64,000 nt of DNA from Xanthomarina maritima (GTDB lineage: Bacteria; Bacteroidota; Bacteroidia; Flavobacteriales; Flavobacteriaceae). Below, in pieces: positions 18,388-27,886 of this stretch. The notes under the pieces were generated by a model, which did no database searches, was not told the origin of the DNA, and saw only the letters and a list, made by a program, of their open reading frames with translations. Position 1 is the stretch's first letter; every line of letters starts with the position of its first letter. The DNA lies in contig NZ_VSFC01000023.1 in NCBI RefSeq assembly GCF_008084905.1, forward strand, positions 62,001 to 126,000. The letters run 5' to 3'. The position numbers were made by a program, and so were the translations under genes.

Positions 18388-18621
18388 ATGGATTCTAGTT
18401 ATCAAAAAATATATACAGGTAGTTTTATTATAGCGCAATTAATTGTTGATAAATTGGAAGCGGTAGGAATAAGTCCTATAGTTAAAGATGAAACAGAATC
18501 TGGAAGACTAGCAGGTTTTGGATCTTCAATTCCTGGGTATCAAGAAATATTTGTTAGTGATGATGAGCTTGATGCGGCTGTTCCAATTGTAGAAAGTGTA
18601 ACAGCCGAATTACAGTCATAA
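18388..18621 (+). CDS. DUF2007-like small protein
   Basis: This 77-residue protein resembles the DUF2007 (putative signal-transducing) family. It has an N-terminal YQKIYTGSFIIAQLIVDKLEAVGI segment like the ferredoxin-like start of that family, a middle loop with GRLAGFGSSIPG and a C-terminal acidic strand-helix EIFVSDDELDAAVPIVES. The family's function is unproven and it has no catalytic residues I can point to. It stands alone on the plus strand, between the cold-shock gene and the ABC-F gene, and runs straight into a strong terminator hairpin that starts at its stop codon. Confidence 0.8.
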   Translation: MDSSYQKIYTGSFIIAQLIVDKLEAVGISPIVKDETESGRLAGFGSSIPGYQEIFVSDDELDAAVPIVESVTAELQS

Positions 18622-18650
18622 AAAAAGCTCTGGATTTCCAGAGCTTTTTT
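18621..18650. terminator. Bidirectional Rho-independent terminator
   Basis: AAAAAAGCTCTGGA at 18621-18634 is the exact reverse complement of TCCAGAGCTTTTTT at 18637-18650. The practical stem is AGCTCTGG/CCAGAGCT with an ATTT loop and U-tracts on both strands. It begins at the last base of the DUF2007 stop codon and ends one base before the stop of the convergent ABC-F gene, so it is shared by both. Confidence 0.88.
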
Positions 18651-20297
<1,647 letters not shown>

Positions 20298-20386
20298 TCA
20301 GATGATTATTAAATAATTATAAGGTCTTTAAAATCTTACAAATTAAAAAATTTTACTCCTTGACATAAAATCTCTTAAAAGTTTTG

Positions 20387-20414
20387 CAAAAGTAGAAAAA
20401 AGCAACAACAACAA
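20387..20414 (-). promoter_or_regulatory. Candidate promoter of the ABC-F gene
   Basis: On the minus strand TACTTTTG (20394-20387) is preceded by TTG (20414-20412) with a 17-bp spacer, inside the consensus range. Transcription would begin near 20380, leaving about 105 bases of leader before the ATG at 20276. A plus-strand TACTTTTG at 20478-20485 is a half-site candidate for the divergent lipoprotein gene. Confidence 0.5.
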
Positions 20415-20525
20415 GAAACAAAACCAATCTAATTAATATTTAACAACGAATTAACAACACCTTTAATAGGCAACTTTTACTTTTGTAGTTGATAGTAACC
20501 TTATTGTAGTATATTGAAAAGGCTT

Positions 20526-21950
20526 ATGAAGTATTTTTATTTGATATTATTATTTATAGTAACTCTTGTTTCTTGTAAAAAAGATTCTAAACAAGATGAA
20601 GGAGATATTGCATATATAGGAGGAGAGATTATAAATCCTTCAAATAATTATGTGGTTTTACTTAAAGATAATACAGTAGTTGATACAATTACCTTAGACT
20701 CAAAAAATAGATTTATTTATAAACTTGACCATCTTAATTCTGGTGTGTATAAGTTCTATCATGGTGTTGAATTCCAAATGTTACTTTTAGAACCAAATGA
20801 TAGTATTATGCTTCGATTAAACACCATGGAGTTTGATGAATCTTTAGTCTTTACTGGTAAAGGTGCCAAAAAGAATAATTATTTAATCAATTTATATTTA
20901 AATGGGGAGTTTGAAGAAGAAACAATTTTAGAATATAGCCAATTGCCTGTGAATGAATTTGAAGATAAGTTAGACTCAATTCATGCAGTTAAAATGGATA
21001 GATTGCAAAAATTTAATTCTAAAGGAACTACTTCTCCCTTTTTTCAACAGTTAGCTCAGACTAAAATTAATCAAGACTATTATTTAAGTAAAGAAATTTA
21101 TCCATTTTGGAAATACACCCAAAGTGAACGTAAGAATTTTGAATCTTTACCAGAAGATTTTTATGATTATAGAGATGACTTAAATTACAATGATGCTTTT
21201 TTGTTAGAATATTATAGGTATTCGTCTTTTTTTAAACATCATTTTGAAAACATTGCATTAGCTGAGCATTTTAAACAATCAACCGACAGTATTTTTGATA
21301 GACAATCGTTGAATTATAATTTAATTAGATTGAATTTAATAGATAGTTTAATGTCTAATGAAGATATTAAAAACTCTTTACTAGTAAGTTCTACTATGGA
21401 GTTTATAATCAATAATAAAAATGTAGATCAATATGATGCAGTGTTGAATTCTTTTACACAAAAAAGTACAAATCCTGACCATAAAGAATATGTAAGTAAG
21501 TTAGTTACTTCTCTTAAAGGATTAAAAACTGGTAGTCGATTACCTGAAGTAAAAGTTTTTGATGTTTATAATAACGAGTTAAACTTAAGATTTGTAAATA
21601 ATAATCAACCTAGTGTTATTTTCTTCTGGTCTCAATCAAATTTGATGCATTTACAAGAATGTCATAACAAAGTAAAAGAACTAAAAGAAAAATATCCAGA
21701 TGTATCATTTATTGGTGTAAACGCTGATAATGAAAACAAAGAGCTATGGAAAAAAGCATTAAAGAAGTATAAACTACTAGACGATCAGGAGTATATATTT
21801 AAATTTCCTAAAGAAGCAAAGCAAGCATTAGCTATCTATCCAATTAACAAAGTTATAATAGTAGATAGTAAGGGGTTAATAGAAAATGCCCATACCAATA
21901 TGTTCTCTATAAATTTTGAAGAAGAATTACTAGGCGTATTAAACCAATAA
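20526..21950 (+). CDS. Thioredoxin-fold (TlpA/redoxin-like) lipoprotein without the CxxC
   Basis: The ATG at 20526 was preferred over the in-frame TTG at 20514 because it starts the lipoprotein signal MKYFYLILLFIVTLVSC, with the lipobox VTLVSC; Lys-Lys-Asp follow the cysteine. A DUF4369-like N-terminal region (GEIINPSNNYVVLLKDNTVV; GVYKFYHGVEFQMLLLEPND) leads to a helical middle part. The C-terminal thioredoxin fold starts GSRLPEVKVFDVYNNE and continues PSVIFFWSQSNLMHLQEC. The CxxC expected after FFW is replaced by SQSN, so thiol reductase activity is unlikely. It probably sits on the outer membrane as a binding or structural relative of TlpA. Confidence 0.8.
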   Translation: MKYFYLILLFIVTLVSCKKDSKQDEGDIAYIGGEIINPSNNYVVLLKDNTVVDTITLDSKNRFIYKLDHLNSGVYKFYHGVEFQMLLLEPNDSIMLRLNTMEFDESLVFTGKGAKKNNYLINLYLNGEFEEETILEYSQLPVNEFEDKLDSIHAVKMDRLQKFNSKGTTSPFFQQLAQTKINQDYYLSKEIYPFWKYTQSERKNFESLPEDFYDYRDDLNYNDAFLLEYYRYSSFFKHHFENIALAEHFKQSTDSIFDRQSLNYNLIRLNLIDSLMSNEDIKNSLLVSSTMEFIINNKNVDQYDAVLNSFTQKSTNPDHKEYVSKLVTSLKGLKTGSRLPEVKVFDVYNNELNLRFVNNNQPSVIFFWSQSNLMHLQECHNKVKELKEKYPDVSFIGVNADNENKELWKKALKKYKLLDDQEYIFKFPKEAKQALAIYPINKVIIVDSKGLIENAHTNMFSINFEEELLGVLNQ

Positions 21951-21951
21951 T

Positions 21952-21983
21952 AAAAAAGCCTCAACATTTGTTGAGGCTTTTTT
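21952..21983. terminator. Bidirectional Rho-independent terminator
   Basis: AAAAAAGCCTCAAC at 21952-21965 pairs with GTTGAGGCTTTTTT at 21970-21983 around an ATTT loop, a 14-bp perfect stem with U-runs on both strands. It lies 1 base after the redoxin-like gene and 14 bases after the stop of the convergent transaldolase gene. Confidence 0.88.
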
Positions 21984-21997
21984 ATTTATAACTATAA

Positions 21998-22651
21998 TTA
22001 GTTTCCTTTTTTATAATCTTCTAAGAATTTTGCTAAGCCAATATCTGTTAATGGATGTTTTAATAGTCCTTCAATAGCGCTTAGAGGTCCAGTCATTACA
22101 TCAGAACCTAGTTTTGCACAATCAATTATATGCATGGTATGACGCACTGAGGCAGCTAATATTTGAGTTTCAAAACCATAATTATCATAAATATGACGGA
22201 TTTCTGAAATTAGATTTAAACCATCTGTTGAGATGTCGTCTAATCTACCTATAAAAGGAGATACATATGTAGCTCCAGCTTTAGCAGCTAGTAAAGCTTG
22301 GCCTGGAGAAAAGACTAAAGTTACATTGGTTTTAATGCCTTTATCACTAAAGTATTTACAAGCTTTTATACCATCTTTAATCATTGGTAATTTAATAACA
22401 ATTTGGTCATGTAATTCTGCTAAAGCTTCACCTTCACGAATCATTCCTTCAAAATCAGTAGAGATTACTTCTGCACTTACATCTCCATCAACAATGTTAC
22501 AAATGTCCACATAGTGTTTTAAAATATTATCAAGACCAGTAATGCCTTCTTTTGCCATTAAAGAAGGGTTTGTTGTAACACCATCTAGTACTCCTAAATC
22601 TTGTGCTTCTTGTATTTGGTCTAAATTTGCAGTGTCAATAAAGAATTTCAT
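21998..22651 (-). CDS. Fructose-6-phosphate aldolase / small transaldolase (TalC/FsaA type)
   Basis: This short TIM-barrel enzyme of 217 residues belongs to the transaldolase TalC/FSA group. It opens [20 protein letters not shown] and has DGVTTNPSL near residue 24, the Schiff-base lysine in IVIKLPM near residue 86, [19 protein letters not shown] and [10 protein letters not shown]. It then has ILAASVRH and ends ending in [11 protein letters not shown]. The NVTLVFS reading favours transaldolase activity (moving a dihydroxyacetone unit from sedoheptulose-7-phosphate) in the pentose phosphate pathway. The sequence alone cannot exclude fructose-6-phosphate aldolase. A TAATTTTG candidate -7 element is at 22716-22723. 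Confidence 0.9.
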   Translation of the reverse strand: MKFFIDTANLDQIQEAQDLGVLDGVTTNPSLMAKEGITGLDNILKHYVDICNIVDGDVSAEVISTDFEGMIREGEALAELHDQIVIKLPMIKDGIKACKYFSDKGIKTNVTLVFSPGQALLAAKAGATYVSPFIGRLDDISTDGLNLISEIRHIYDNYGFETQILAASVRHTMHIIDCAKLGSDVMTGPLSAIEGLLKHPLTDIGLAKFLEDYKKGN

Positions 22652-22715
22652 AAGTATAATTTTTTTTGATTTCCTGTATGAGGATAATGTTTTTAGTTGT
22701 GTTTATTTTGAAGTG

Positions 22716-22723
22716 CAAAATTA
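22716..22723 (-). promoter_or_regulatory. Candidate -7 element of the transaldolase promoter
   Basis: The minus strand reads TAATTTTG at 22723-22716, matching TAnnTTTG, 65 bp upstream of the start codon. No clear -33 TTTG is visible at the right spacing. Confidence 0.4.
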
Positions 22724-22772
22724 CAATTAAAAATGGTTTTGAAATTGATTTTAACAAACAACTCTTAAAAAT

Positions 22773-25187
22773 CTATCTTTTTAATGTAAAATGCGACTTG
22801 AATTGTTTTTTAACTTGATCTACAGGGTCTGTGTATTCAATAGTAAACCAATAATCGTCGGAATGTAATGGTTCGCCTTTAAAGGTACCATCCCAACCAG
22901 TTTCATAAGGAAGTAATTGTTTTAAAAGCTTTCCATATCTATCATAAATATAGACTTTAGCATCTGGCTGATTTTCTATCGTATAGATATTCCAAGTGTC
23001 GTTGTAACCATCATGGTTAGGAGTAAAAACCTTAGGATAATCCATGATGGTAATTTCATGTATTAGTTCATTACAATTGTAAATATCTCTCACTTTAATT
23101 TTATGGTATCCACCAGAGACATTTTGAAAAGTTGTATTGCTTTGCCAAACACCATTATCTAAACTAATTTCATAGTTTCCATTACCAGTAATAGTTATTT
23201 CTATAGCATTATTATTTTCAAAAGCTTGTGATATTACTTCTACAGAAATACTCACTGGAGGATAAGAGCTAACAACTAAAGTTGTTGCAGGAATTGTACA
23301 GCCTGAAATAACATCTGTTGCATTTACAGTATAGAATCCAGTGGTTTCAGGAAAATAAAAAGATTGGGTTGCACCTGCAATAATATTTGAATCCAAAATT
23401 TCTTCGCCATAATACCATTGAAAATTATAATCTGCATCGCTATAATGAGTTTCTATGGGTGGATTTGGAATTACAGAGCTGTTTACGGGTTCTATAACAT
23501 TATCTAAAGCATCTAAACAAATTACATATTTTTCGTCAAGTAAAATTCTTAGCACATGAAGTGTTACAATTGCAGTTGAATAACAATTTATATTATCAAC
23601 ATTTTCTATTCTAACTATAATATCTTGAAAATCTTTTGTTTGATTTGTAAATAATAAGGGCAATGCCGAAACATTATTATCTGCATCTTCTTGATTTAGA
23701 AAATAATTAATATTAAATTGAGAAGGGTCTTGAAACCCTAATATCGGATTACTTATTGCACTTAAATCAAATTCTGTAAATCCATCAGTATTATCACCAT
23801 CAACTCCATCATCACATAGGTTATATAAATAATTAGTAGTAATTGGTTGATCAAAAACATCAATATTAAAACTCGTTGTATTATAACAACTATAGGAGTT
23901 ATCTTCAATTCTAGCAAATAAAGTTTCTTGGATGAAAGCTAAAGAATTGGTGTAATTATCATCTATTGGATTTAAATCATTTTCTGCATCAAATAGATTG
24001 TAATGATATGAAACAGTGTAGTCTGATATTAATTGGTTTCCTAAAATATAATTGTTTAAATCAAGTAGATTAAAATTCCCAAAGCCATCATTATTATCAT
24101 CACAAATAAATTGATTAGGTATAGGGTTTGCGATAGGGTTATTTGTAAACTCAATAACTCTTGAGTCTGTTGCAGTACAATTAGTACCATAGTCTACAAC
24201 AACACTGTATGTGCCTTCAGAGAACACATCTAAAGTTGAATTAGTTTCTCCAATAATTTCGATTCCATTTAAATACCAAACATGAGATGCTAAACTAGTA
24301 GGTATTTGAGTGTCTAGAATATAAGTATCATTAGAACATGCAGGATTTCCTCCTGCAAGAGTTAAATCTTCCCCAAGTTCTAAGCCTATATTAAAACTGC
24401 CTGCTTCTAAAAAAATTGCAGAATCATAAGCTGAATCTCCTTGGTCTGCAACTACTAATTTTATTTCATAAGCTTGATTTGGTATAACAACAGCACTTGC
24501 AGTTAGAACCTTTGTTTGTCCGCCATAATTGGTGTATGGTAAGTTATAACCTTCAAATAAGTCAACGTTTGAGGCACATGTTAAAGAATTATTAATACTT
24601 GTAACACTAACTGGAGTTCCATCTGGTAAAACAGCTAAATTAGTATAAGTAGTTGTTTCTACTTCTCTTAATAAAAAAGCAAAACTATCTGAATAGGTGC
24701 ATTCAAAATTTCCATCATATTCTTCAGATGCCATGATAAAACGGAAATTAAAATCTGGTGAAGTAGGAGTAAATTGAAATTTTATAAAGGTAGCATCGTT
24801 TGTAAAATTGATGCCTAGGGCAGATTCTAGGTCGTTATCTCCTGGTAAATTGTTGTTAAAGTCTGGATTTCCTGTCATGTTAATTGGTGTGTTTCCTGCA
24901 GCATAAGCCCTTCCACTAGTAATAATAATGCCTTCGTCAAAAGCAAAGTCACTTCCAGAAGGCTTTTTAAAATAACCATAACTCTTATTTGTTAGTTGGC
25001 TTGCAGTACCAAAAGCTTGATGAGAAAAATTGTCTACATCTGCACAATCTCCACTTATTAAAACGTTTTCAACCAATTGTTGTAAATTGTAATTAGATTC
25101 AGTATCTGCAGAATTATTGATGTTAATAATTTGAGAATATCCAATAAAACTAGAAATAAAGATGATGAGGGTTACTATTTTTTTCAT
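22773..25187 (-). CDS. Choice-of-anchor L protein with type IX (B-type) sorting domain
   Basis: The start at 25187 gives the signal peptide MKKIVTLIIFISSFIGYSQ; an upstream TTG/ATG extension is not needed. In 804 residues it has a choice-of-anchor L domain near the N-terminus (CADVDNFSHQAFGTASQL; GIIITSGRAYAAGN; FRFIMASEEYDG). It then has PKD/Ig-like repeats, gradually degenerate, with paired cysteines. The C-terminal T9SS type B domain (VFTPNHDGYNDTWNIYTIEN; VYIYDRYGKLLKQL; GWDGTFKGEPLHSDDYWF) directs it out of the cell through the type IX system and onto the surface. Such proteins are cell-surface adhesins or enzymes in flavobacteria; its ligand is unknown. The gene stands alone, 121 bp from its neighbour. 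Confidence 0.9.
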   Translation of the reverse strand: MKKIVTLIIFISSFIGYSQIININNSADTESNYNLQQLVENVLISGDCADVDNFSHQAFGTASQLTNKSYGYFKKPSGSDFAFDEGIIITSGRAYAAGNTPINMTGNPDFNNNLPGDNDLESALGINFTNDATFIKFQFTPTSPDFNFRFIMASEEYDGNFECTYSDSFAFLLREVETTTYTNLAVLPDGTPVSVTSINNSLTCASNVDLFEGYNLPYTNYGGQTKVLTASAVVIPNQAYEIKLVVADQGDSAYDSAIFLEAGSFNIGLELGEDLTLAGGNPACSNDTYILDTQIPTSLASHVWYLNGIEIIGETNSTLDVFSEGTYSVVVDYGTNCTATDSRVIEFTNNPIANPIPNQFICDDNNDGFGNFNLLDLNNYILGNQLISDYTVSYHYNLFDAENDLNPIDDNYTNSLAFIQETLFARIEDNSYSCYNTTSFNIDVFDQPITTNYLYNLCDDGVDGDNTDGFTEFDLSAISNPILGFQDPSQFNINYFLNQEDADNNVSALPLLFTNQTKDFQDIIVRIENVDNINCYSTAIVTLHVLRILLDEKYVICLDALDNVIEPVNSSVIPNPPIETHYSDADYNFQWYYGEEILDSNIIAGATQSFYFPETTGFYTVNATDVISGCTIPATTLVVSSYPPVSISVEVISQAFENNNAIEITITGNGNYEISLDNGVWQSNTTFQNVSGGYHKIKVRDIYNCNELIHEITIMDYPKVFTPNHDGYNDTWNIYTIENQPDAKVYIYDRYGKLLKQLLPYETGWDGTFKGEPLHSDDYWFTIEYTDPVDQVKKQFKSHFTLKR

Positions 25188-25234
25188 ATTAAATAATTGT
25201 AGGTGCACAATTAGATTAGAGCAATTTATAAAAA

Positions 25235-26038
25235 CTATAACTTATAATGGTTAATTAATAGTTTTTCGTAAACTTTATCAGGTAAAATACGTTTTAAGAC
25301 TATAGAGAATTTTTGCATAAATTCTCCAATTTTATAATGTACTTTAGGATTAGATGTGTTTATTATTTTATAAATAGCTTTAGCCATCAGCATTGGATCT
25401 TTTCCAGAATCTACATGGGAGTCCATAAGTATTAAGGTATTGCCATAAGATTTTTTATAAGGAGAGTTTTCTAGAATAGGAGCATGGTAACGACTAGAAG
25501 CAATATTAGTTGCAAAATCTCCTGGAGCTACATTGGTCATTTGGATATTAAAATCTTTTAATTCTATTCTAAATGCCTCAGTAACTAACTCAAAAGCACC
25601 TTTGCTAGCACTGTAAATTCCGCGATATGGTAAGCCCATATATCCTGCAATAGATGTAATATTGATTATTAATCCAGATTTATGTTCTCTCATGCTAGGC
25701 AAGACAGCTTTAATAACATTGATTGGTCCAAATAAGTTAGTTTCGAAATTACTTTTTATTTCTGCTTCAGGAATTTCTTCAATCGGACCTGTAATACCAA
25801 CTCCAGCATTGTTTATTAAAACATCAATATGTCCTTCTTTTGTAAGGACTTCAGCTACTGCTTGTGTGATAGTTTGATTGTCTGTAACATCTAAAGCTAC
25901 TATAGGGAATTTGCTTGAAGTATATTTCTCGGGAGTCCTGCTTGTACCATAGACTTTATAACCTTTACCAATTAAAAATTCGCCAACTGATTTGCCAATT
26001 CCAGAAGATCCTCCAGTTATTAAAACAACTTTAGACAT
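25235..26038 (-). CDS. Short-chain dehydrogenase/reductase (SDR)
   Basis: The ATG at 26038 opens MSKVVLITGGSSGIGKSVG, the classical SDR TGxxxGxG cofactor site at the N-terminus; the upstream in-frame extension adds only a hydrophobic non-conserved leader. The 267-residue protein has LINNAGVGITGP (NNAG motif), SGLIINITSIAGYMGLPYR and the catalytic YSASKGAFE (YxxxK). Classical SDRs reduce or oxidise alcohols, sugars and lipids in the cytoplasm; the substrate is not visible. Gly-rich motif spacing suggests NADP(H) or NAD(H) cannot be decided. It is followed by the T9SS protein gene and preceded by the SRP RNA terminator. Confidence 0.88.
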   Translation of the reverse strand: MSKVVLITGGSSGIGKSVGEFLIGKGYKVYGTSRTPEKYTSSKFPIVALDVTDNQTITQAVAEVLTKEGHIDVLINNAGVGITGPIEEIPEAEIKSNFETNLFGPINVIKAVLPSMREHKSGLIINITSIAGYMGLPYRGIYSASKGAFELVTEAFRIELKDFNIQMTNVAPGDFATNIASSRYHAPILENSPYKKSYGNTLILMDSHVDSGKDPMLMAKAIYKIINTSNPKVHYKIGEFMQKFSIVLKRILPDKVYEKLLINHYKL

Positions 26039-26101
26039 AATAATGTATAATTTAGGAATGTAAAAATAAGAATGTATTGCAGAAAGTAGATATAAAAAGA
26101 A

Positions 26102-26134
26102 AAAGATTTGAAAACTTAAAGCTTTCAAATCTTT
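26102..26134 (-). terminator. Hairpin terminator candidate between SRP RNA and the SDR gene
   Basis: AAAGATTTGAAA at 26102-26113 pairs with TTTCAAATCTTT at 26123-26134 (12-bp stem, 9-base loop). On the minus strand the stem is followed by a T-rich run. The SRP RNA also ends in a T-run straight after its closing stem at 26189, so this hairpin may be a second stop in front of the SDR gene. Confidence 0.6.
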
Positions 26135-26188
26135 ATTATTTTTTTAGTCTTTTCTTCAAAAAAAGATTAAAAATAAGCAACAAAAAAA

Positions 26189-26282
26189 GGCAAGCTACCT
26201 ACATCACACCGCTACGACCATTTACCTTTGCTGTGTTCCCACCCTGGAGGATTCAACAGGAGCTGGTTGTGTAGGACTTGCC
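26189..26282 (-). ncRNA. ffs: Bacterial small signal recognition particle RNA (4.5S-like)
   Basis: The minus-strand RNA has the features of a small SRP RNA of about 94 bases. The ends GGCAAG (26282-26277) and CTTGCC (26194-26189) pair to close the hairpin. The apical part has the conserved 4.5S core: CCAGG, then GGGAACACAGCAAAGGTA on the 3' side, matching the asymmetric internal loop that binds Ffh. A Bacteroidota promoter with TATCTTTG ends 6 bases upstream of the 5' end, and a T-run follows the 3' end. The RNA joins Ffh to target membrane proteins to the translocon. Confidence 0.85.
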
Positions 26283-26287
26283 GAGTG

Positions 26288-26317
26288 CAAAGATACAATC
26301 TTTTAAATTTATCACAA
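26288..26317 (-). promoter_or_regulatory. Promoter of SRP RNA
   Basis: On the minus strand TTG (26317-26315), a 19-bp spacer and TATCTTTG (26295-26288) lie just upstream of the RNA. The predicted transcription start, about 7 bases past the -7 element, coincides with the first paired G of the RNA at 26281-26282. This independent agreement supports both the promoter and the RNA boundary. Confidence 0.8.
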
Positions 26318-26372
26318 TGATTTTTTAAACTGAATTTTAATAAATAACTTGCTGAAAAATTAAAAGCTTACA

Positions 26373-27407
26373 ATGAGTACATTTAAATATCTTACAATCA
26401 TATTTTTAGGAAGTTTTTTCTTGTCTTGTGGCAGTAATTCTGCTCAGAAAAAAAATGAAATTTCTATTAAAACGAATGCCGAAGGTCAAGCCATATCTAT
26501 TGATAATACTTTAGAGTTAGGAATCTCAAACCCTAAAAACCATGAGATTTCTTCTGTTGAATATTTGTTTGATGGAAATCCAGTTTCAGAAAAAATTGAA
26601 TTAAAATCATTAAAGCTTGGAGATCATACCATTGAAGCAAAACTGAATTTAGGAGATGATACTGAAACTATTTCACAAACCATTACACTTTTAAATAATC
26701 AAACTCCAAAAGTGTATTCTTATAAAATAATTAACGAATATCCTCACGATATTACATCTTACACACAAGGCTTGGAATTTTATAATGGTGAATTATATGA
26801 AAGCACAGGTCAGTATAGAGAATCAAAACTTAGAAAAGTAGATTACAAAACAGGAGAGGTTCTAAAAAACATTGATTTAGCTGACGAGTATTTTGGTGAA
26901 GGTTTAACGGTTTTAAATAATAAAATCTATCAGCTTACTTGGAAAAGAGGTACAGGCTTCGTTTACGATGTAGAAACGTTTGAAAAAACAGATAGTTTTA
27001 AATATGGAAATAGTGTTGAAGGATGGGGAATTTGTAATGATGGAAAGGTACTTTATAAAAGCGATGGCACTGAGAAAATTTGGACACTTAACCCAGACAC
27101 TTTAATCGAAGAGAGCTATATACAAGCCTATCATAACAAAGGAAAAGTAGTCGAATTAAACGAACTAGAATGGGTTAATGGTAAAATATATTCTAACCGT
27201 TACAATAAAAATGGTGTAGCTATAATAAACCCAGAAAATGGAGCAGTAGAAGGAGTGATTGATTTTACACCTTTAAGAAAAAAGGTAACCCAACACCCAA
27301 AACTAGATGTGTTAAACGGCATTGCTTATAACCCAGAAACCAAAACCTTTTTTATTACTGGAAAACGTTGGGACAAACTCTTTGAAGTTGAAATTATAGA
27401 AAACTAA
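26373..27407 (+). CDS. Glutaminyl-peptide cyclotransferase (glutamine cyclotransferase family), lipoprotein
   Basis: The 344-residue protein has a lipoprotein signal (MSTFKYLTIIFLGSFFLSCG) and a short Ig-like lead region. From about residue 120 it then has a plant/bacterial-type glutaminyl cyclotransferase beta-propeller: YPHDITSYTQGLEFYNGELYES, LRKVDYKTGEVL, YFGEGLTVLNNKIYQLTW, GWGICNDGKVLYKSDGTE, VNELEWVNGKIYSNR and DVLNGIAYNPETKTFFITGK. These enzymes cyclise N-terminal glutamine to pyroglutamate on exported proteins; T9SS cargos in this phylum often start with Gln after signal cleavage. It sits on the cell-envelope side and is followed within 2 bp by a thioesterase gene. Confidence 0.9.
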   Translation: MSTFKYLTIIFLGSFFLSCGSNSAQKKNEISIKTNAEGQAISIDNTLELGISNPKNHEISSVEYLFDGNPVSEKIELKSLKLGDHTIEAKLNLGDDTETISQTITLLNNQTPKVYSYKIINEYPHDITSYTQGLEFYNGELYESTGQYRESKLRKVDYKTGEVLKNIDLADEYFGEGLTVLNNKIYQLTWKRGTGFVYDVETFEKTDSFKYGNSVEGWGICNDGKVLYKSDGTEKIWTLNPDTLIEESYIQAYHNKGKVVELNELEWVNGKIYSNRYNKNGVAIINPENGAVEGVIDFTPLRKKVTQHPKLDVLNGIAYNPETKTFFITGKRWDKLFEVEIIEN

Positions 27408-27409
27408 TT

Positions 27410-27799
27410 TTGCAAACTTACGAAACTTTATTAACGGTCACATCAGACGATTTAGATGAACTAAATCACGTTAATAATGTGCGTTATGTGCAATGGGTTC
27501 AAGAGGTAGCCAAAGAGCATTGGATGACGTTTGCAACAGAAGACATTAGAAAAACGTATTTCTGGATCATGCTTTCACATTTTATTGAATATAAGAGACC
27601 AGCTCAACTAAATGAAGTACTTAAGCTAAAAACTTACGTTATAAAATCTGAGGGTGTCACTTCAACTAGAGTCGTAGAAATCCTAAATAATAATACCAAT
27701 AAATTGCTAGCTAAATCTGAAACTACTTGGTGTTTTATGAATTTTGAAACTCATAAACCAGCTAGAATTACAGATGAGGTTATAAAATTATTTCACTAA
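27410..27799 (+). CDS. 4HBT-fold acyl-CoA thioesterase
   Basis: This 129-residue hotdog-fold protein resembles 4-hydroxybenzoyl-CoA thioesterases. The DDLDELNHVNNVRYVQWVQEVA segment near residues 10-31 carries the family's Asp-Asn-His catalytic neighbourhood, and the length fits. Such cytoplasmic enzymes hydrolyse acyl-CoA thioesters; the acyl group is unknown. The start is TTG at 27410, only 2 bp after the cyclotransferase stop codon, so the two genes are co-transcribed. No upstream ATG in frame is available before that stop. No Shine-Dalgarno is visible, which is normal in this phylum. Confidence 0.85.
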   Translation: MQTYETLLTVTSDDLDELNHVNNVRYVQWVQEVAKEHWMTFATEDIRKTYFWIMLSHFIEYKRPAQLNEVLKLKTYVIKSEGVTSTRVVEILNNNTNKLLAKSETTWCFMNFETHKPARITDEVIKLFH

Positions 27800-27886
27800 A
27801 AAGTTGGTTTCATACTAAATCATCTATTCAAAAGTTATATTTTTACCAAGTACATGATACTTAATTAATAATCCATCATTTAAAAA

